A program made the translations under genes and the position numbers. Below are positions 19,944 through 32,282 of a stretch of DNA of 64,000 nt, piece after piece. The stretch comes from Elymus sibiricus (Eukaryota; Streptophyta; Magnoliopsida; Poales; Poaceae): the NCBI GenBank assembly GCA_039707655.1, contig CM077674.1, positions 242,655,904 through 242,719,903 of the forward strand, written 5' to 3'. Within the stretch, counting starts at the first letter, position 1, and every line of letters begins with the position of its first letter. The notes below the pieces were generated by a model that saw only the letters and a program-made list of their open reading frames with translations, did no database searches and was not told the DNA's origin.

Positions 19944-22900
19944 TGTAACACCCCGATTTTTGGCCCTTTCTTTTTCTTTTGGATTTCTTCGAATTTCTAT
20001 TTGGAGTTCCTTTTTCCGTGGCTATGTGGTCTTGAAACCTGGGAAGATCTTCTCCCCTGCCACTTCCAAGTGGTTTGTAACTCTCAAATCTATCCCAAGG
20101 CCATGTCATTTCCATCTTAGCCCAATCCCAACTTTTATTTATTGGGAATATTCCTTTTTCTATTAAAGGAATAACCCTGTTTGCCATAGGTTGTGAAGCA
20201 ACCTATATTTCTGCCATTCCATAAATTCTCACAAAATTCTCATAAATTATTTGGATCATATCTTCCACTAATATGCCAAAATCCATCCTTGCCTAGTTCA
20301 AAAATAATTCAGGAATATTCATTTCCTATTCTTTCCAGATTGGCACTTTGTGAAGGAAGTGCTATTTATCTTTTCTTGATTTCCCTCAAAAAATTTTGGC
20401 ACTCTTTCACATCCAAATTATTGCCACATGCCAAAATTAAACTTCATTTGCCTAGTACATCTTCCTCAGCAAATTCCCAAAGTTTCTGTCCAGAGAGAAG
20501 CTTTGTGAAGGAAGTACTAGCTAGGCTTATCCAAATGCATTGAAATTTTTGGAGATCCTCCATATGGTCAAATAATGACTCTCCACCAAATTTCACCTCC
20601 ATCCAACAATCTATGTGAGCACACTATCCAATCTTGGTTTCTGGTCACAATTTCAGTTTGTGAAGCAACTATATTTTATATTGCTTTAAAAATTCTGAAA
20701 TTAATCCAGCACCTAAATATCCATAAATAATGTGAGCATGCCAAAACTCACATTATTTTTCCAAGCCATTTTCTCAGAAAAATTCCCCCAAGTTTCTGTT
20801 CAGTAGAAAGCATTGTGAAGGAAGTACCATTTTTATTCATCCAAATGGGATGAAATTTTTATGGAACCTTCATATGCCCAAATGATCACCCTTCACACAT
20901 TTTCAGCTCAATCCAAGCATCTATGTGAGTGCTACTTACTGATCTAGCTTCCGGACCAGATTTGGCAGTTGTAAAGCAACTATATTAAATTCTGGTCCAA
21001 ATCCCTTCAAAAATCACAGTCCCATAGTCCTTCCTACCCTAAGCCCCTAAGACATTCTGGTTAGCCCATTACCCATCCCATTTGATCACAGCATCATGCC
21101 TAAGTTTGCAACAGCAATCTTTCTCTGATCCCTCCCATCAACATACAGTGCCTTTATTTGAGCCATCACCTCAGGTAGGACCCACTTAAGAGAGACAACA
21201 CGCTAGACATCGTTTGATTGGCCAGAGTGCACCACGTGCGCCTGTGCACGCGGTGACCACGCGGTCTGGCACGCCGAAAGTGTGCTATGGGCAATCGGGG
21301 CCCTCTGCCGCCGCCCAAACGCCGAGCTCCCGCCACCGCACCATGTCCTCTGCGTCGCCACCACTCTCCTGCGTCCGCGTGTACTCTCTGGACCCCTCCC
21401 CCTCTCCTCTTTCCTCTCCGGCGAGCACGCCGTCCCGGGATGCCCGCAGCCGTCGTCGCCTTGCCTTTGTCCGCTTGTTCCCCCGAGGCATCTCTCCACC
21501 GAATGCACCTCCCCTAGCCCTCTCTTCCCCTCCGCGCGTGCGCTCGTGCACGCGGTCGTGCCAGAGGAATCGTCCGCGCGCTCCCGTCGGCATCCGGCGA
21601 GGGCATCACCACCGCGGCTATATAAGCCCTCCCCGAGACCCATCGACCTCGCCAACCTCTCTCCCTCCCTCCACTAGCCCACCCCGACCACTCGCCCGAG
21701 CTCGAGCACCTCTCCCCGGCCACCATTGCCGCCTCGGCCGCCGCCATCTCCGGCTTAAATTCCGGCGAGCCTGAGCCCATCTTCCCCTCCTTTCTTCACC
21801 AATGGAACTAGCGGAGCCCGGCGAACCATACCACTACCGCAGCTCATCTCCGGGATGCCTAGTCGCTCGGGTTCATCTCCGGCCGAAGCCACGTCCGCCA
21901 CGGCCGAGCCTCTCCGCGCTCCTCAGCTCCTCGGCGGTCGTTCCCTGCCTGGACGGGACCGCCTCGGTCCGCTGATCACGTCGGTAGGCCGGGCGCCGCC
22001 AACGGTGGCCTGTGCCGCCGGCTATCGCCGTCGGGGCCGGCCCTGTCCACGGCCAGGAGCGGGCAACGGAGGTTGAAGACGCTGACTGGGCAGGCGGGCC
22101 CCACCACCCAGCGGCCCCACCTGTCGGCGAGACAACGGAGTCAACCCCGGGCCCGCGCGGTTAAGTGGAAGCGTATTCCACTGGAATACGTTTTCTGTTT
22201 CTAAAAGCGGATTTTGCCTCTGTTCTGGAGCAAAGTGCGTTTTCACTTTCTGAAAGCGTATTCAGCGAAGTACGCCTTCTGTTTTAACAGCCGGCCGAAA
22301 CAGTTAAATAGCGGACGTTCGTCCTTTTAGCAGCAGAAATGGACAGTTTTTAATTCTTTTTCTGCCTAACGAACGAACGGCCGTAACTTTTCAACCGTAA
22401 CTCCGAATCAGGTGATTCCAAAGCCCACGATCTCAGTTCGTCGAGCCCGTTCCGATGGTACCATTTTCATGATGTTGTCACACTCTGAAAATGACCATTT
22501 TGCCCCTGCCCTTATTCAGCCCCCTCTGAGAGGGAAACTTTTCCGGCGATTCTTTCCGCGGGCTCATCGCACCTCTCCCCGATGGTTCCTCCATCCCCAG
22601 GCAAGCCACAACAGCCACTTGCATGATGGCATTGCAGTAGCCATGGTTTCCACTTGAATATTTAATAATTGTTTATGCATTTAATTATTTTGTGAATACT
22701 TCGAATATGCTTGTGAATCCATGCTCATTGCTTATGCCATGTTCATTTTCATCTAGTAAGTGCTATGATTAATTGCTAAGGATATTCTTATCATGTTTTA
22801 TTCTTGCAATTATTTCCGATGCTAGTAATAATGTTATGCTCACATGAGTAGTTACGATTTGATATGAAAATACTTGTCATAGTCATGATCATCGTTATGC

Positions 22901-24330
22901 CATGCTCATTTGCATTCCGTAGCATAAATGATTTATCTTCATTCATGTCATGATGTTAAATGGTTATGCTGCTCATCCATGGTTACACTGGTATCATGCT
23001 CATATGCATTGCTGTTTCGTTATGTTGTTGTGACTCAGCTCATCACCATTCAAGTTGAACCTGACATTAATTGAACTTGAACAAATCTGTTGGCTGAGTC
23101 ATGGTGCCACCGAATCGAGCTAACCAGTGCAGCCACACTTGTCTGGATGGGGAGGCCCTAATGCGGTCTATTGTCATGCTTCTCGCCGGTGCCTCATACT
23201 AGGGAAGGTTATGTGCGCGCGCTACCCTGATCAGGTAGGCGGCCATAAGCCTTGAGTACCCAGTTTTGGTATTGAGCTCAGGTCCCCGTTTGGGACAGTT
23301 TTGGTTTGGCCACGACGGTGGCAGCCACAGAGCTGGCGGATGTCACATGTTGACATCAGGGTAACCCAGGACATAGCCCAAAGGGGAGTTTGTCGGAGTG
23401 GCCGGGAGAGTGTCATGCAATAGACTGGTTTTGTCGGAACGTCGTTGGTCCACCCGAATGGGAGCACGAGGCCATGAGTTCCGTAGTGTGGGTACAGTGT
23501 ACTAACCTCTGCAGAGTGTATAATCTATCGATAGCCGCGTCCTCGGTCATGGACACAGTTCGTAGTAGATCACACTGTGGGTCAACAGTAATAAAAATCT
23601 GAATAATAACAACCCCGGTTCCATGAGGAAAGAAGTTGGTTGATCTTTATGTGGTCATGCGATGATCATAGGTAGAGATCAAGCTCCGTGTGGTCATGTG
23701 ATGATCACGATGGTAAGTTGGTGGTTACGAGATAACCCCCGAGCAGAGTAAGTTGGTCCATGAGACCTTAAACGTCGACCCCCTTGCATGCTAGTATCAT
23801 CCTGTTCATATCATGAATTATATGTATATGCCATGCTCATGTTGTTGCCATGCTCATGTTGTTCTAGTAATATAGTGTTCATCCTTGATGATTAACCTGT
23901 AAATGCCATGCTGTTGTATGTCTTGATTGCTTTGGTTGCTGTGAGCTTGCGAGTACATTCAAAGTACTCACCTGGCGTGTCATGCCAGATTGCAGGTGAT
24001 GCCGTGATTGCTTGTTTGTTGAGGACCCCGAGGTTGCGCTCTAGGATGCGTCCCAGCCAGAGTCCGTGCGGAGTGGAGTCCATCACCGTTGTCGCTGTTC
24101 CGCTGCTAGGAGTTATTCTGTTACGAGTTGTCTCGCTGCTAGCATAGAGCTATCTGAGCTGGCGAAGTGTCGCCGTGCCCCTGTAACCTTTGTAATATCG
24201 GACCCTTGTACCCCGATCATTCATAATAAAGAGCTGATTTGTTCTATGCCAAGCAGTGCCGTATTCCAGAAGACTTGATCTCTGGGCTGGAATACGGGGT
24301 GTTCCGGTTCCTCTGAGCCGGGGTGCCACA
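19944..24330 (+). repeat. 3' LTR of element B (4387 bp)
   Basis: Homologous to 12390-16768, with the TATA box at 21619-21625 and AATAAA at 24225-24230. It differs by scattered substitutions and small indels, for example six extra bases (CCGAAT) near 22405. It is followed by ATATT (24331-24335), the right target duplication. Confidence 0.92.
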
Positions 24331-24335
24331 ATATT

Positions 24336-25509
24336 CCCCATATACCAGAAGGACAGAAGAGAAAACCTTTCCGCCGCCGCAAGCCTCTGTTCTTCCGTGA
24401 TCCCATCTGGAGGCCTTTTTCGGTACGCTGCCGGAGGGGGAATCGATCACGGAGGGCTTCTTCATCAACCTTGCTGCCCTTCCAATGATGTGTGAGTAGT
24501 TTACCACAGACCTACGGGTCCATAGCTAGTAGCTAGATGGCTTCTTCTCTCTCTTTGATCTTCAATACCATGTTCTCCTCGATGTTCTTGGAGTTCTATC
24601 CGATGTAATCTTCTTTTGCGGTGTGTTTGTTGGGATCCGATGAATTATGGGTTTATGCTCGGACTATTCATGAGAAATATTTGAGTCTTCTCTGAACTCT
24701 TTTATGCATGATTGTTATAGCTTTGTATTTCTCTCCGATCTATCCGTTTGGTTTGGCCAACTAGATTGATTTATCTTGCAATGGGAGAGGTGCTTTGTGA
24801 TGGGTTCAATCTTGCGGTGCTCTATCCCAGTGACAGAAAGGGACAAGACACATATTTGTATTGTTGCCATTAAGGATAAAAAGATGGGGTTTAATCATAT
24901 TGCTTGAGTTTACTTTGTCTACATCATGTCATCTTGCTTAAGGCGTTACTCTGTTTTATACTTAATACCCTAGATGCATGCTGGATAGCGGTCGATGGGT
25001 GGAGTAATAGTAGTAGATGCAGGCAGGAGTCGGTCTACTTGTCTCGGACGTGATGCCTATAGACATGATCATTGCCTTGAATATCGTCATAACTATGCGC
25101 TTTTCTATCAATTGCCCAACAGTAGTTTGTTTACCCACCGTATGCTATGTGTTCGAGAGAGAAGCCTCTAGTGAAAACTATGGCCCCGGGTCTACTTTTA
25201 TCATATATTAAAATCCAAGAATACCTTGCTGCAATTTATTTACTTTTATTTTTATTTTGCAATTTACCTTTTTATCTATCACTATCAGAATTAATCCTTG
25301 CAAGTGACCGCTAAGGGGATTGACAACCCTCTTATTTGCATTGGGTGTAAGTGTTTGCTTTTGTGTGTGTTGATGCTGCTAACGAGGTTCTGTGTGGTTC
25401 TCTTAATGGATTGATAACCTTGGTTCTTAACTGAGGGAAATACTTATCTCTAATGTACTGCGTCATCCTCTCCTCTTCGGGGAAATCCCAACGCAGTTCA
25501 CAAGTAGCA
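24336..25509 (+). repeat. Athila-like LTR, right part (element A)
   Basis: It continues the LTR broken at 12389 and ends GTTCACAAGTAGCA. It contains the transcribed R/U5 part, with segments such as TGTGAGTAGTTTACC and GATGCAGGCAGGAGTCGGTC that are widespread in Triticeae Gypsy LTRs. Small open frames here (e.g. 25017-25211) are not supported. Confidence 0.8.
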
Positions 25510-25520
25510 GGAAGAATTTC

Positions 25521-25538
25521 TGGCGCCGTTGCCGGGGA
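25521..25538 (+). other. Primer binding site of element A (tRNA-Asp type)
   Basis: TGGCGCCGTTGCCGGGGA lies 11 bp after the LTR. This is the primer site type known from Athila-lineage Gypsy elements and differs from the tRNA-Met type used by B and C. Confidence 0.8.
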
Positions 25539-25716
25539 GACATCACCAAAACCTATCAAGTACCTTCACACAAACTATCATCCACTTGCTCTTATTTTCA
25601 TTTGCCTTTTATTTGCATTTGCCTCTCGTTTTCATCTCCCCCACTTCTAAAACAATTTTACAAAAACACAAAAATACTTCTATTTGCTTGTTCGCTAGTT
25701 GCTTGCTTTGCCATTG
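25539..25716 (+). mobile_element. Stub of element A interior
   Basis: About 180 bp of AT-rich, T/C-rich sequence follows the primer site before an abrupt junction to element C interior at 25717. No coding region of A survives in the window. Confidence 0.7.
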
Positions 25717-27792
25717 TGCGAGAGTTTGCCTCAGAACATATCACATTTGAGAAGAAGTTAGATGAGTTATCAGCAATGGACATCAGATGGGACAAATTAT
25801 TCCATCCTCGGCACAAGGATTATTTTGGTCAGTGGAGTGAACCTTGAGTCTTTTCTCAATGGACTCAAGAATTATTTATTACCCACAGAAGACATATCTC
25901 AAGAATGTGAAGATGCCGAGAGCAACCACAAAACTTTGGTATGCTGATACAAATTTCCAAGCATATTCTGGAATTCTTTGATGCATATGCAAATTTTCTG
26001 GGCATGATGAACAAGGTTGGCGAGGAATATGGATAAGTTTGCGGTTGCTCAGAATCAATGGGAACTTCACATGCTTGGAATCTCAGCTGAACCGAGTGGA
26101 ATTATCCGTCAATTGCTCACTACCAGCAACACTTAGTTTGAATACAAAGGGCATTCCGAATTAATTAGCAACATGAAGTCTGCATCGGTTGTGCAAACTC
26201 TACAGCAACAATGATCAGACCAGCAGAAGAACAAGCGGTGTGCATAACCAACGGAATATCTTCAGACAAGGTATGCCCTATACCAAGCTTTGGCTCCGCT
26301 ATGGGTAAATTCCGGATACTTCGGAAGGAAGCCAGAATCGGCCACAGGTCCGACTACATATCACAGTGCAAGGCTTTTGATACAAGGAACTCAGCCTTCC
26401 TCCGCAAGCTATCAAGAGAAGCTTACGACACAAGACTCCCAACCTTCCTCGCCACACCACTTGGTGAGAAAATCTTCTGGGGTACGACACTCCCATCTTC
26501 CTCGGCATGCTGCCGTGGAAAGCTTCCAGCATAAGGCACCTGACCTTCCGCAGTAAGCCACATGAGGGAAAGTTTCTGGGGTACGATACCCAGCCTTTTC
26601 AGCATGCTACCCTGGCAGAAGCTTCGAGTGCAAGGAATTCAGCCTTCTTCAGCATGCCATCGTGCCCGCAACAATCCTGTCAGAAGCATGAACTAGTTCG
26701 GACACACGTCCGCCTCAGAACTCAGTGCTTGTGAAAGGAGTTACCCTACCCCTGCATATGTTGTGAGCATGCAGTCCAGGGGATCAGTTCATGCGAGCCA
26801 CTCGTATACGGGAATGACTGTGCTCAAGAGAAACGTCGGCCCCATACTTCAAAGAAGGATATGAACACAGTACCCCTACGAGATATGCAAGAGTAAATTG
26901 TGAATACAAGTCCAACAAGCTGGGATATGACCAAGGAGCCATGATGATAGGTCATGACAAGTTCCCCAAAAGGAACCCCCGAGAACAAGGAAGTCTTGAA
27001 TAAACAATCTCCGTGACGGTCAATGAAGTAAAGCTTCACAGACAAGGTGATATTGCCAATCCTTGTCGGACTCTTGCATATACGGCCACAACAATGCAGC
27101 CAGCATGCCATACTCATCATGAATATGGGCCATCAACCCAGATAAGAGGCTAGTCTCCGAAAGGTGCACCGAATGTTAGCCATACTATGCCCAGCTCAGT
27201 GGTCATAGCAAGGACCACAGAGGCTATATATGGCAGAGCCACCTCAGAGATTACCGTCTATGATTACTTTGTGATCATGCCCGACATTTCAGTTGGGAAT
27301 CACCTGAGGACGAAGTCAGAATGCAAGAGACAGGAGGAAACACCTCGTACAGAACCCAGAGCCAGACTGAGTATTCTGACAAGGCAAAAAGAAAGCCACT
27401 CCTAGCCACTCCAGGCCATACGAGCACGTGAGTCTGGTACCCAGAAGGAATGTCTCGCCCTTGGCAGTCAGTGTACGAAGTATCGCAATGAAACCCGAAG
27501 CAGCTAGTCCCAGGCCATGGAAACCAGACTATTTGTCGATACTCGGAGCTACCCACCAACCCCAGCCAACAAACTACCTGCACAAAGGGTTTGCCTGACA
27601 GGAAAGAGAAGGATTCAATGCAGCCGTCTGAAAGAGACAGCACCTGAGCCATCAACAGAGGCAGTTAAAAGGTCAGTAAACAAATGAAGACAAGATAGCT
27701 GATGGATCCAAGTCGCACACAGGTATGTTCCCCTTAGCCGGGAGGTAAGCCCGGAAATCTCGAGGACGAGATTTTATTAAGGGGGGTAGGTT
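25717..27792 (+). mobile_element. C interior 0, 5' truncated
   Basis: It begins at TGCGAGAGTTTGCCTC, exactly 7139 bp before the same words at 32856. The first ~795 bp of the interior, including the primer site, are missing. It is the most divergent interior (e.g. GATACAAGG where others have GGTACAAGG). The polypurine tract is at 27779-27790. Confidence 0.88.
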
Positions 27793-29474
27793 TGTGACAC
27801 CCTGATTTTCGCTCTCTTTTTTTCCTTCGCGGGATTTGACTCCCGTCTTTTTTTTTGGTGTTATCGAATTTTCTCTCGCTCTTGGGTATATGAAGATGGT
27901 CATTTAGCCTTGCCTTCCCTATCCAACCAGGGATTCTCTCCAGTCAAACCTTGCCATCCAAGATTTATTCTCAGGATTTTTCCGCCGAAACCCTACTCTC
28001 CGATCTACCGGAAGGGAAACCCTAATTTCTTCCGTTACAAAGGAATCCCAAGTTCCATTGATCTATTGCCTCCCAAATTTTTCCCAGAGTCTCTCCTATA
28101 TTTATAAACCCTGGATATGCAAAAATATTGCCAAGTCATTTGCAATATTTTTCATTTAAAATTAATTCCTTTTTCTGCCAGTTAAAGGAATTAAATCTAG
28201 GAAAATATCTATCCATCTCCAAAGTTCATGAAAACTTGTGGAGATATTCTTTGTGATCATATTGAGCTCCCATAAAAAATATTGGCTATAATTAAATAAG
28301 GGAAATTTCCTTTTCCTATTTAAAGCCAATATTGCAATTTGGGCACTTTCCAAAGGAGCTACCATTTTGGTAGCCAGGAAAAATTCCAAATAATTTGTGG
28401 AGCTTCTCCTATCCATATCTTTACCATTTCCATCAGGATCCCAAGTTCCATAGACCAAATTTTGAGCACATCTTCCAATTCTTGTCTCTGGGTTTATTTT
28501 GAGGTTGTGAAGCAACTATAATTTATATTGCTTCAAAAATCTTGAAATTAATCCAGGACCTCATATTCCATATATTATGTGAGCATGCAAAAATTCACAT
28601 CATTTCATCTAGCCAATTTCTCTCAAAAATTCCATCTAGTTTCTGTCCAGATCCAAGCTTTGTGAAGGAAGTACCACTTTGGCATTTCCAATTGAGCTGA
28701 AATTTTTCCAGTACCTTCATATCTCCAAATCATCACTCTACACCAAAATTCAGCTCATTTCATCGAGCCATATGAGTGCAGCTTCAAAGTCAAGATTCTG
28801 GACCAAATTTGACATTGTAAAGGAAGTGCATTCAAACTTGGTCCATTTTGCCTCAAATTTCTCCAGAAGGTGCTCCTTCTTATCTCATTTCCCTGTGACA
28901 ACTTTTCCAGCTCGTTGGCATATTGTTCTGACCACAACTTCCTCCCCAAGTTTCTATCCAGAAACTGTTCTGGATCCTTTCGATCACTCTAGAGCCATCC
29001 TGGTCCATCCAGTGACCAAACTCATCTATTTGAGCAGTGAGGGAGCTGTTTGACAAGGTTGGACAGGCAGGAGAGTGCCAGAGCTTGTAGTGCACGTGGT
29101 GACCGCGTGGACAGCAGGCCAAAATGGTGCTCTGCGGCACTGTTCTCGCCGGCCAGCCAGCTCCGGCCGTCCCCGGCTTGTCCGGCCATGTCTAGTGGGT
29201 TCGCGACGTCCACGCTCCCCTCTCCCGCAGCTTCCCCCTTCCTCTTTCTTCCTCTGCACGCCACGACGATCGCCGCCAAGGTTCTGTCTGCCCCGTGATC
29301 CGCCGTCGTCTTCCTCCCTGTTGGCCTCTTCCCTCCCGAGTCGTCCCTTCCTCCTGCAGATCGTCAGGTCGGCCGCTCCCCGACGCCCGCAACCAGCCAG
29401 CCACGCCACCCTCAAGCTCCAGTGCGCGGATAAGCCAGCCACGGCGGCCGAGCTTATCCGGCGAGCTCCCCGCC

Positions 29475-29482
29475 TATAAATA
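29475..29482 (+). promoter_or_regulatory. TATA box of C LTR 1
   Basis: TATAAATA in CGCCTATAAATAGGCCG, followed by a GC-rich leader. Equivalent boxes are at 36614, 43753, 50892 and 58032. Confidence 0.65.
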
Positions 29483-30205
29483 GGCCGCTCCCGAGTCCTT
29501 CGAGCTCACCAGCCCCTCTGCAACCTCCTAGCACCCGCCCCACCTCGCAGCCGAGCTCGAGGCGCTCTCATTCCCGCGCACGGCCGCCATTGCCGCCAAC
29601 GGCCTCTGCTCAAATTCGAGCAAGCCCGGCTCCCTTCCCTCCCCATTTCCCCACCAGAGGACCGCCTCGACCACGGCGGAGTCCTGCCCAACCACAGCCC
29701 CTCCCCTCTATGACCAGGCCGTGTGCCCCGAGCTCGCCATCTCCGTCGTCCGCCACTGCCACTGACCTCCTGCCTCCGCCACAACCCCCCTCCTCCGGCC
29801 TCTCCCAACACCTCCCGAGGGCACCGTCGAGCCCCTGGTGCTCTGCTGATCTTTCCCCGCCCCTCCATTGCTCGGATTGCGGCCGGAATCACTGATTCCG
29901 CCGGTGCCCGAAGCCGCCACCGCTGGAGACGCTGACGTCGACGCCGTCCGGCCGCCACAGTGCACCCCTGCTCTAGCCACGAGTACGTGCGGGTGCGCCG
30001 GCGAGCGCTACGCCCATCCCGCCCCTCGCCCGGCCCCCTCGAGCACCACGGCCGCCGGAACCAGAGCCGGTCGGCGCTCCCCTGTCGCTGTTCGGGAAGA
30101 AGAAGAAGGTGGGCGGGAGGAGGAGAGAGAAGGAGGCGTGGGGCCCAGCTGGCGGTGACCGCAGCCGCAGCCACGTCAGTTAAGTGGCGGCGCCCAGGAG
30201 CGAAT

Positions 30206-30228
30206 ACGCTTTCCCCATTGGGAAGCGT
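30206..30228 (+). repeat. Stem-loop in C LTR 1
   Basis: ACGCTT(T)CCC and GGGAAGCGT form a 9-bp stem with one bulged T and a short loop, at the place where element B has CGTATTCCA/TGGAATACG. It is present in every C LTR. Confidence 0.55.
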
Positions 30229-32065
30229 AGTTCACTGAAATGCGCGACCCGCCAAGCTGTCAAGGACCCTGTTGTGAATATTCTTTTTACAGATCAGTCC
30301 TTGGCAGAAAAACCCTTGTAACTTCTTGCTCGTAACCCCGAATCAGGTGAATCCAAAGCCCACTTCTTCAGTTCATCGAGCCCGTTCTGATGACATCACT
30401 TCCACCATGTTTACACTTTCTGAAAATGACCATTTTGCCCCTGCCCTATTCAGCCCCCTCCGAGAGAGAATCCTTTCCGGCGAATTCTTCCGCGAGGTGA
30501 TCGCACTTCTCCCGGAGTATTCCTCGACCCCCAGGCAAGCCGACCATCTGATATATGCGCTAAAGCATTTCTCTGTGTTATTCTTGCGTGTTTAATTAAT
30601 GATTATGCCTGTATTAGAAATAGTTAAACTCCCGCTAGTTTGAACTTGCTATTTACATTACTTGCTAGTATTCATCATATTCTAGCACTAGTGACTCGTT
30701 GTGATATTGTATGGAGATAGGTTGTTATGTTTTTATAATGGTTACATTATGCATGGTTACTATTATTGCAATATTATGAAATGTGACTTAATAATGACAA
30801 CAACCTCCTCTGTCGACTGGATCGAGTCATAGTGTCACCGAATCGAGCCCATCAAGTGCAACCACATTTGCCGGTATGGGACGGCCCTGACTTAGTCTAT
30901 TGTCTTGCCTCTTGTCGGTACCACCAAACTAGGGAACGTTATGCGTGCGCGCTACCCTGGCCCGGTAGGCGGCGATAACCTTGTGAGCCCAGTTATTTAT
31001 TTGCGCGCGGTCCCCGTTTGGGACAGTTTTGTTTGGCCACGACGGTGGCAGGTGTCACGGGGTGACACAGGGGCCACCCAGGACATGACCCTGGGAGGGT
31101 ATGATTGTCGGTGGGACCGTAAGAGTGCCGGCAATAGACAAGTTTTGTTGGAGCAGCACTGGTCCACCCGAATGGGAACATGTACTAAAGTACGAGGCCA
31201 GGCGCTCCATGGTGTGGGTAAAGTGCGCAACCTCTGCAGAGTGTAAATCTATTCGAATAGCCGCGTCCTCGGTCATGGACAGTTCGTATTAGGCCACTAT
31301 TTGGTCTGTGTCGAGTCTGGAGGAACAAACTATATAATGTTATTGTTAAGACTGAACCAGAGAATGGTAAGGTTTATCAGACTTGCGGTACAGATGCATG
31401 GACATCAGATGATGTCAGAGGTATGATTGCTAGCCATGTGATGGCTATGAGATGAGCGGTTGGATGACCGCAAGGTTTGGATTGGACTTGGATCGTGAGA
31501 ATACTCGGAGTATGAATTATTTATTTGATATGCTTTACCTTACTGTATTTACTTCAATAGTATTATGATAGATAATCCTGCTATGACATGATGATTAATA
31601 CTGCTAGTTGTTTAATCCTGCTAGATAATCCTGCCATAATATAATAGTTAATATTGTTAAGATAACTATTTGCATGCTTGAATGCCATGGATTGCTTTGC
31701 TTGGTGTATATGTTGGTATGGTTTGCTTGCGAGTACATTCAAAAGTACTCAGCGGCCTTCAATGTGGCCAGGTTCACCTAAGGATCCGACGTTCGCTAGC
31801 GAGGAGCCGGAGTGTTCACGGGCAAGAAGAGTAACCCAGTCAGATCCCTGTGGATTGGAGCCGCACCAGGACCATGCTGCCTTAGATAGAGCTTTTCCGC
31901 TGCCATCACCCTTGTAATATCCCATGTAAGACTTATATGTCCATTAATAGAAAAGCTTGTGCTCATGATACTTGTTGTAAACGCGCACGCCAGAGTGATC
32001 TCCTGGGCTGGCGTGTGCGGCGACCGTCTGGCTACAGTGGTATTCAGGCGGGGCGCCACAATGGA

Positions 32066-32081
32066 TGGTATCAGAGCCAGG
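32066..32081 (+). other. Primer binding site, C interior 1
   Basis: TGGTATCAGAGCCAGG, a full match to the complement of the plant initiator tRNA-Met 3' end. Equivalent sites follow each full C LTR (39205, 46344, 53483 and 60623). Confidence 0.85.
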
Positions 32082-32138
32082 CTGACTGTAGGTTACCCTA
32101 GCCAGATTTTATTGCCTCTCGATCAGTAGAAAGCCCAG

Positions 32139-32282
32139 ATGGATTTCAGCCATCTTTGCCAGACAGGCACGGCTACTATTGATCATAAGGCAACCCCCAT
32201 AGGTTTATGGCTCCATCAGACCCCCAACTCTCGTGGTCTTTGTCTTCGGGATGAAATGCCCGCACCAGGCAACGACCCGTGA
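32139..32282 (+). CDS. 47-codon frame near the C primer site, unknown
   Basis: MDFSHLCQTGTATIDHKATP and 27 further codons to TGA at 32280. It stays open in all five full interiors (also at 39278, 46417, 53556 and 60696) with only missense differences (e.g. Thr to Met in the second, Thr to Ile in the fifth). Because the units are nearly identical, openness is weak evidence for coding. Its place matches where gag would begin. Confidence 0.2.
   Translation: MDFSHLCQTGTATIDHKATPIGLWLHQTPNSRGLCLRDEMPAPGNDP

Larger units (their letters stand above)
12390..24330 (+). mobile_element. Element B: intact LARD-like LTR retrotransposon, 11.94 kb
   Basis: Two LTRs (12390-16768 and 19944-24330) open TGTAACACCCCG and end GGGGTGCCACA. 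They enclose a 3175-bp interior with primer site and polypurine tract and are flanked by the 5-bp target duplication ATATT (12385-12389, 24331-24335). No Gag, protease, integrase, RT or RNase H motif can be read in any frame. LTRs of ~4.4 kb with a ~3.2 kb non-coding interior match the LARD class (barley Sukkula is the standard example; its reported dimensions are about 4.5 and 3.5 kb). Transposition would need proteins from an autonomous Gypsy relative. It is nested in the LTR of element A. Confidence 0.9.
27793..32060 (+). repeat. C LTR 1 (type A)
   Basis: TGTGACACCCTG...GGGGCGCCACA, 4268 bp. Type-A markers: A at 28057, a six-A run at 28274-28279, C at 28516 and a four-C run at 29468-29471. 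The organisation parallels element B: AT-rich front, GC-rich block (about 29090-30200) with the TATA box, AT-rich tail with the GAGTAC hairpin (31731-31750). Confidence 0.92.

Noticed and set aside
25332..25847. Small frames across the end of the Athila-like LTR and the junction to the array
   Set aside because: They cross the LTR end, the primer site and a recombination junction, so they cannot represent an ancestral gene.
29506..30174. 222-codon minus-strand frame in C LTRs
   Set aside because: Arg/Gly-rich, antisense to the transcribed leader, shortened in LTR 3 by a single base change, with no domain.
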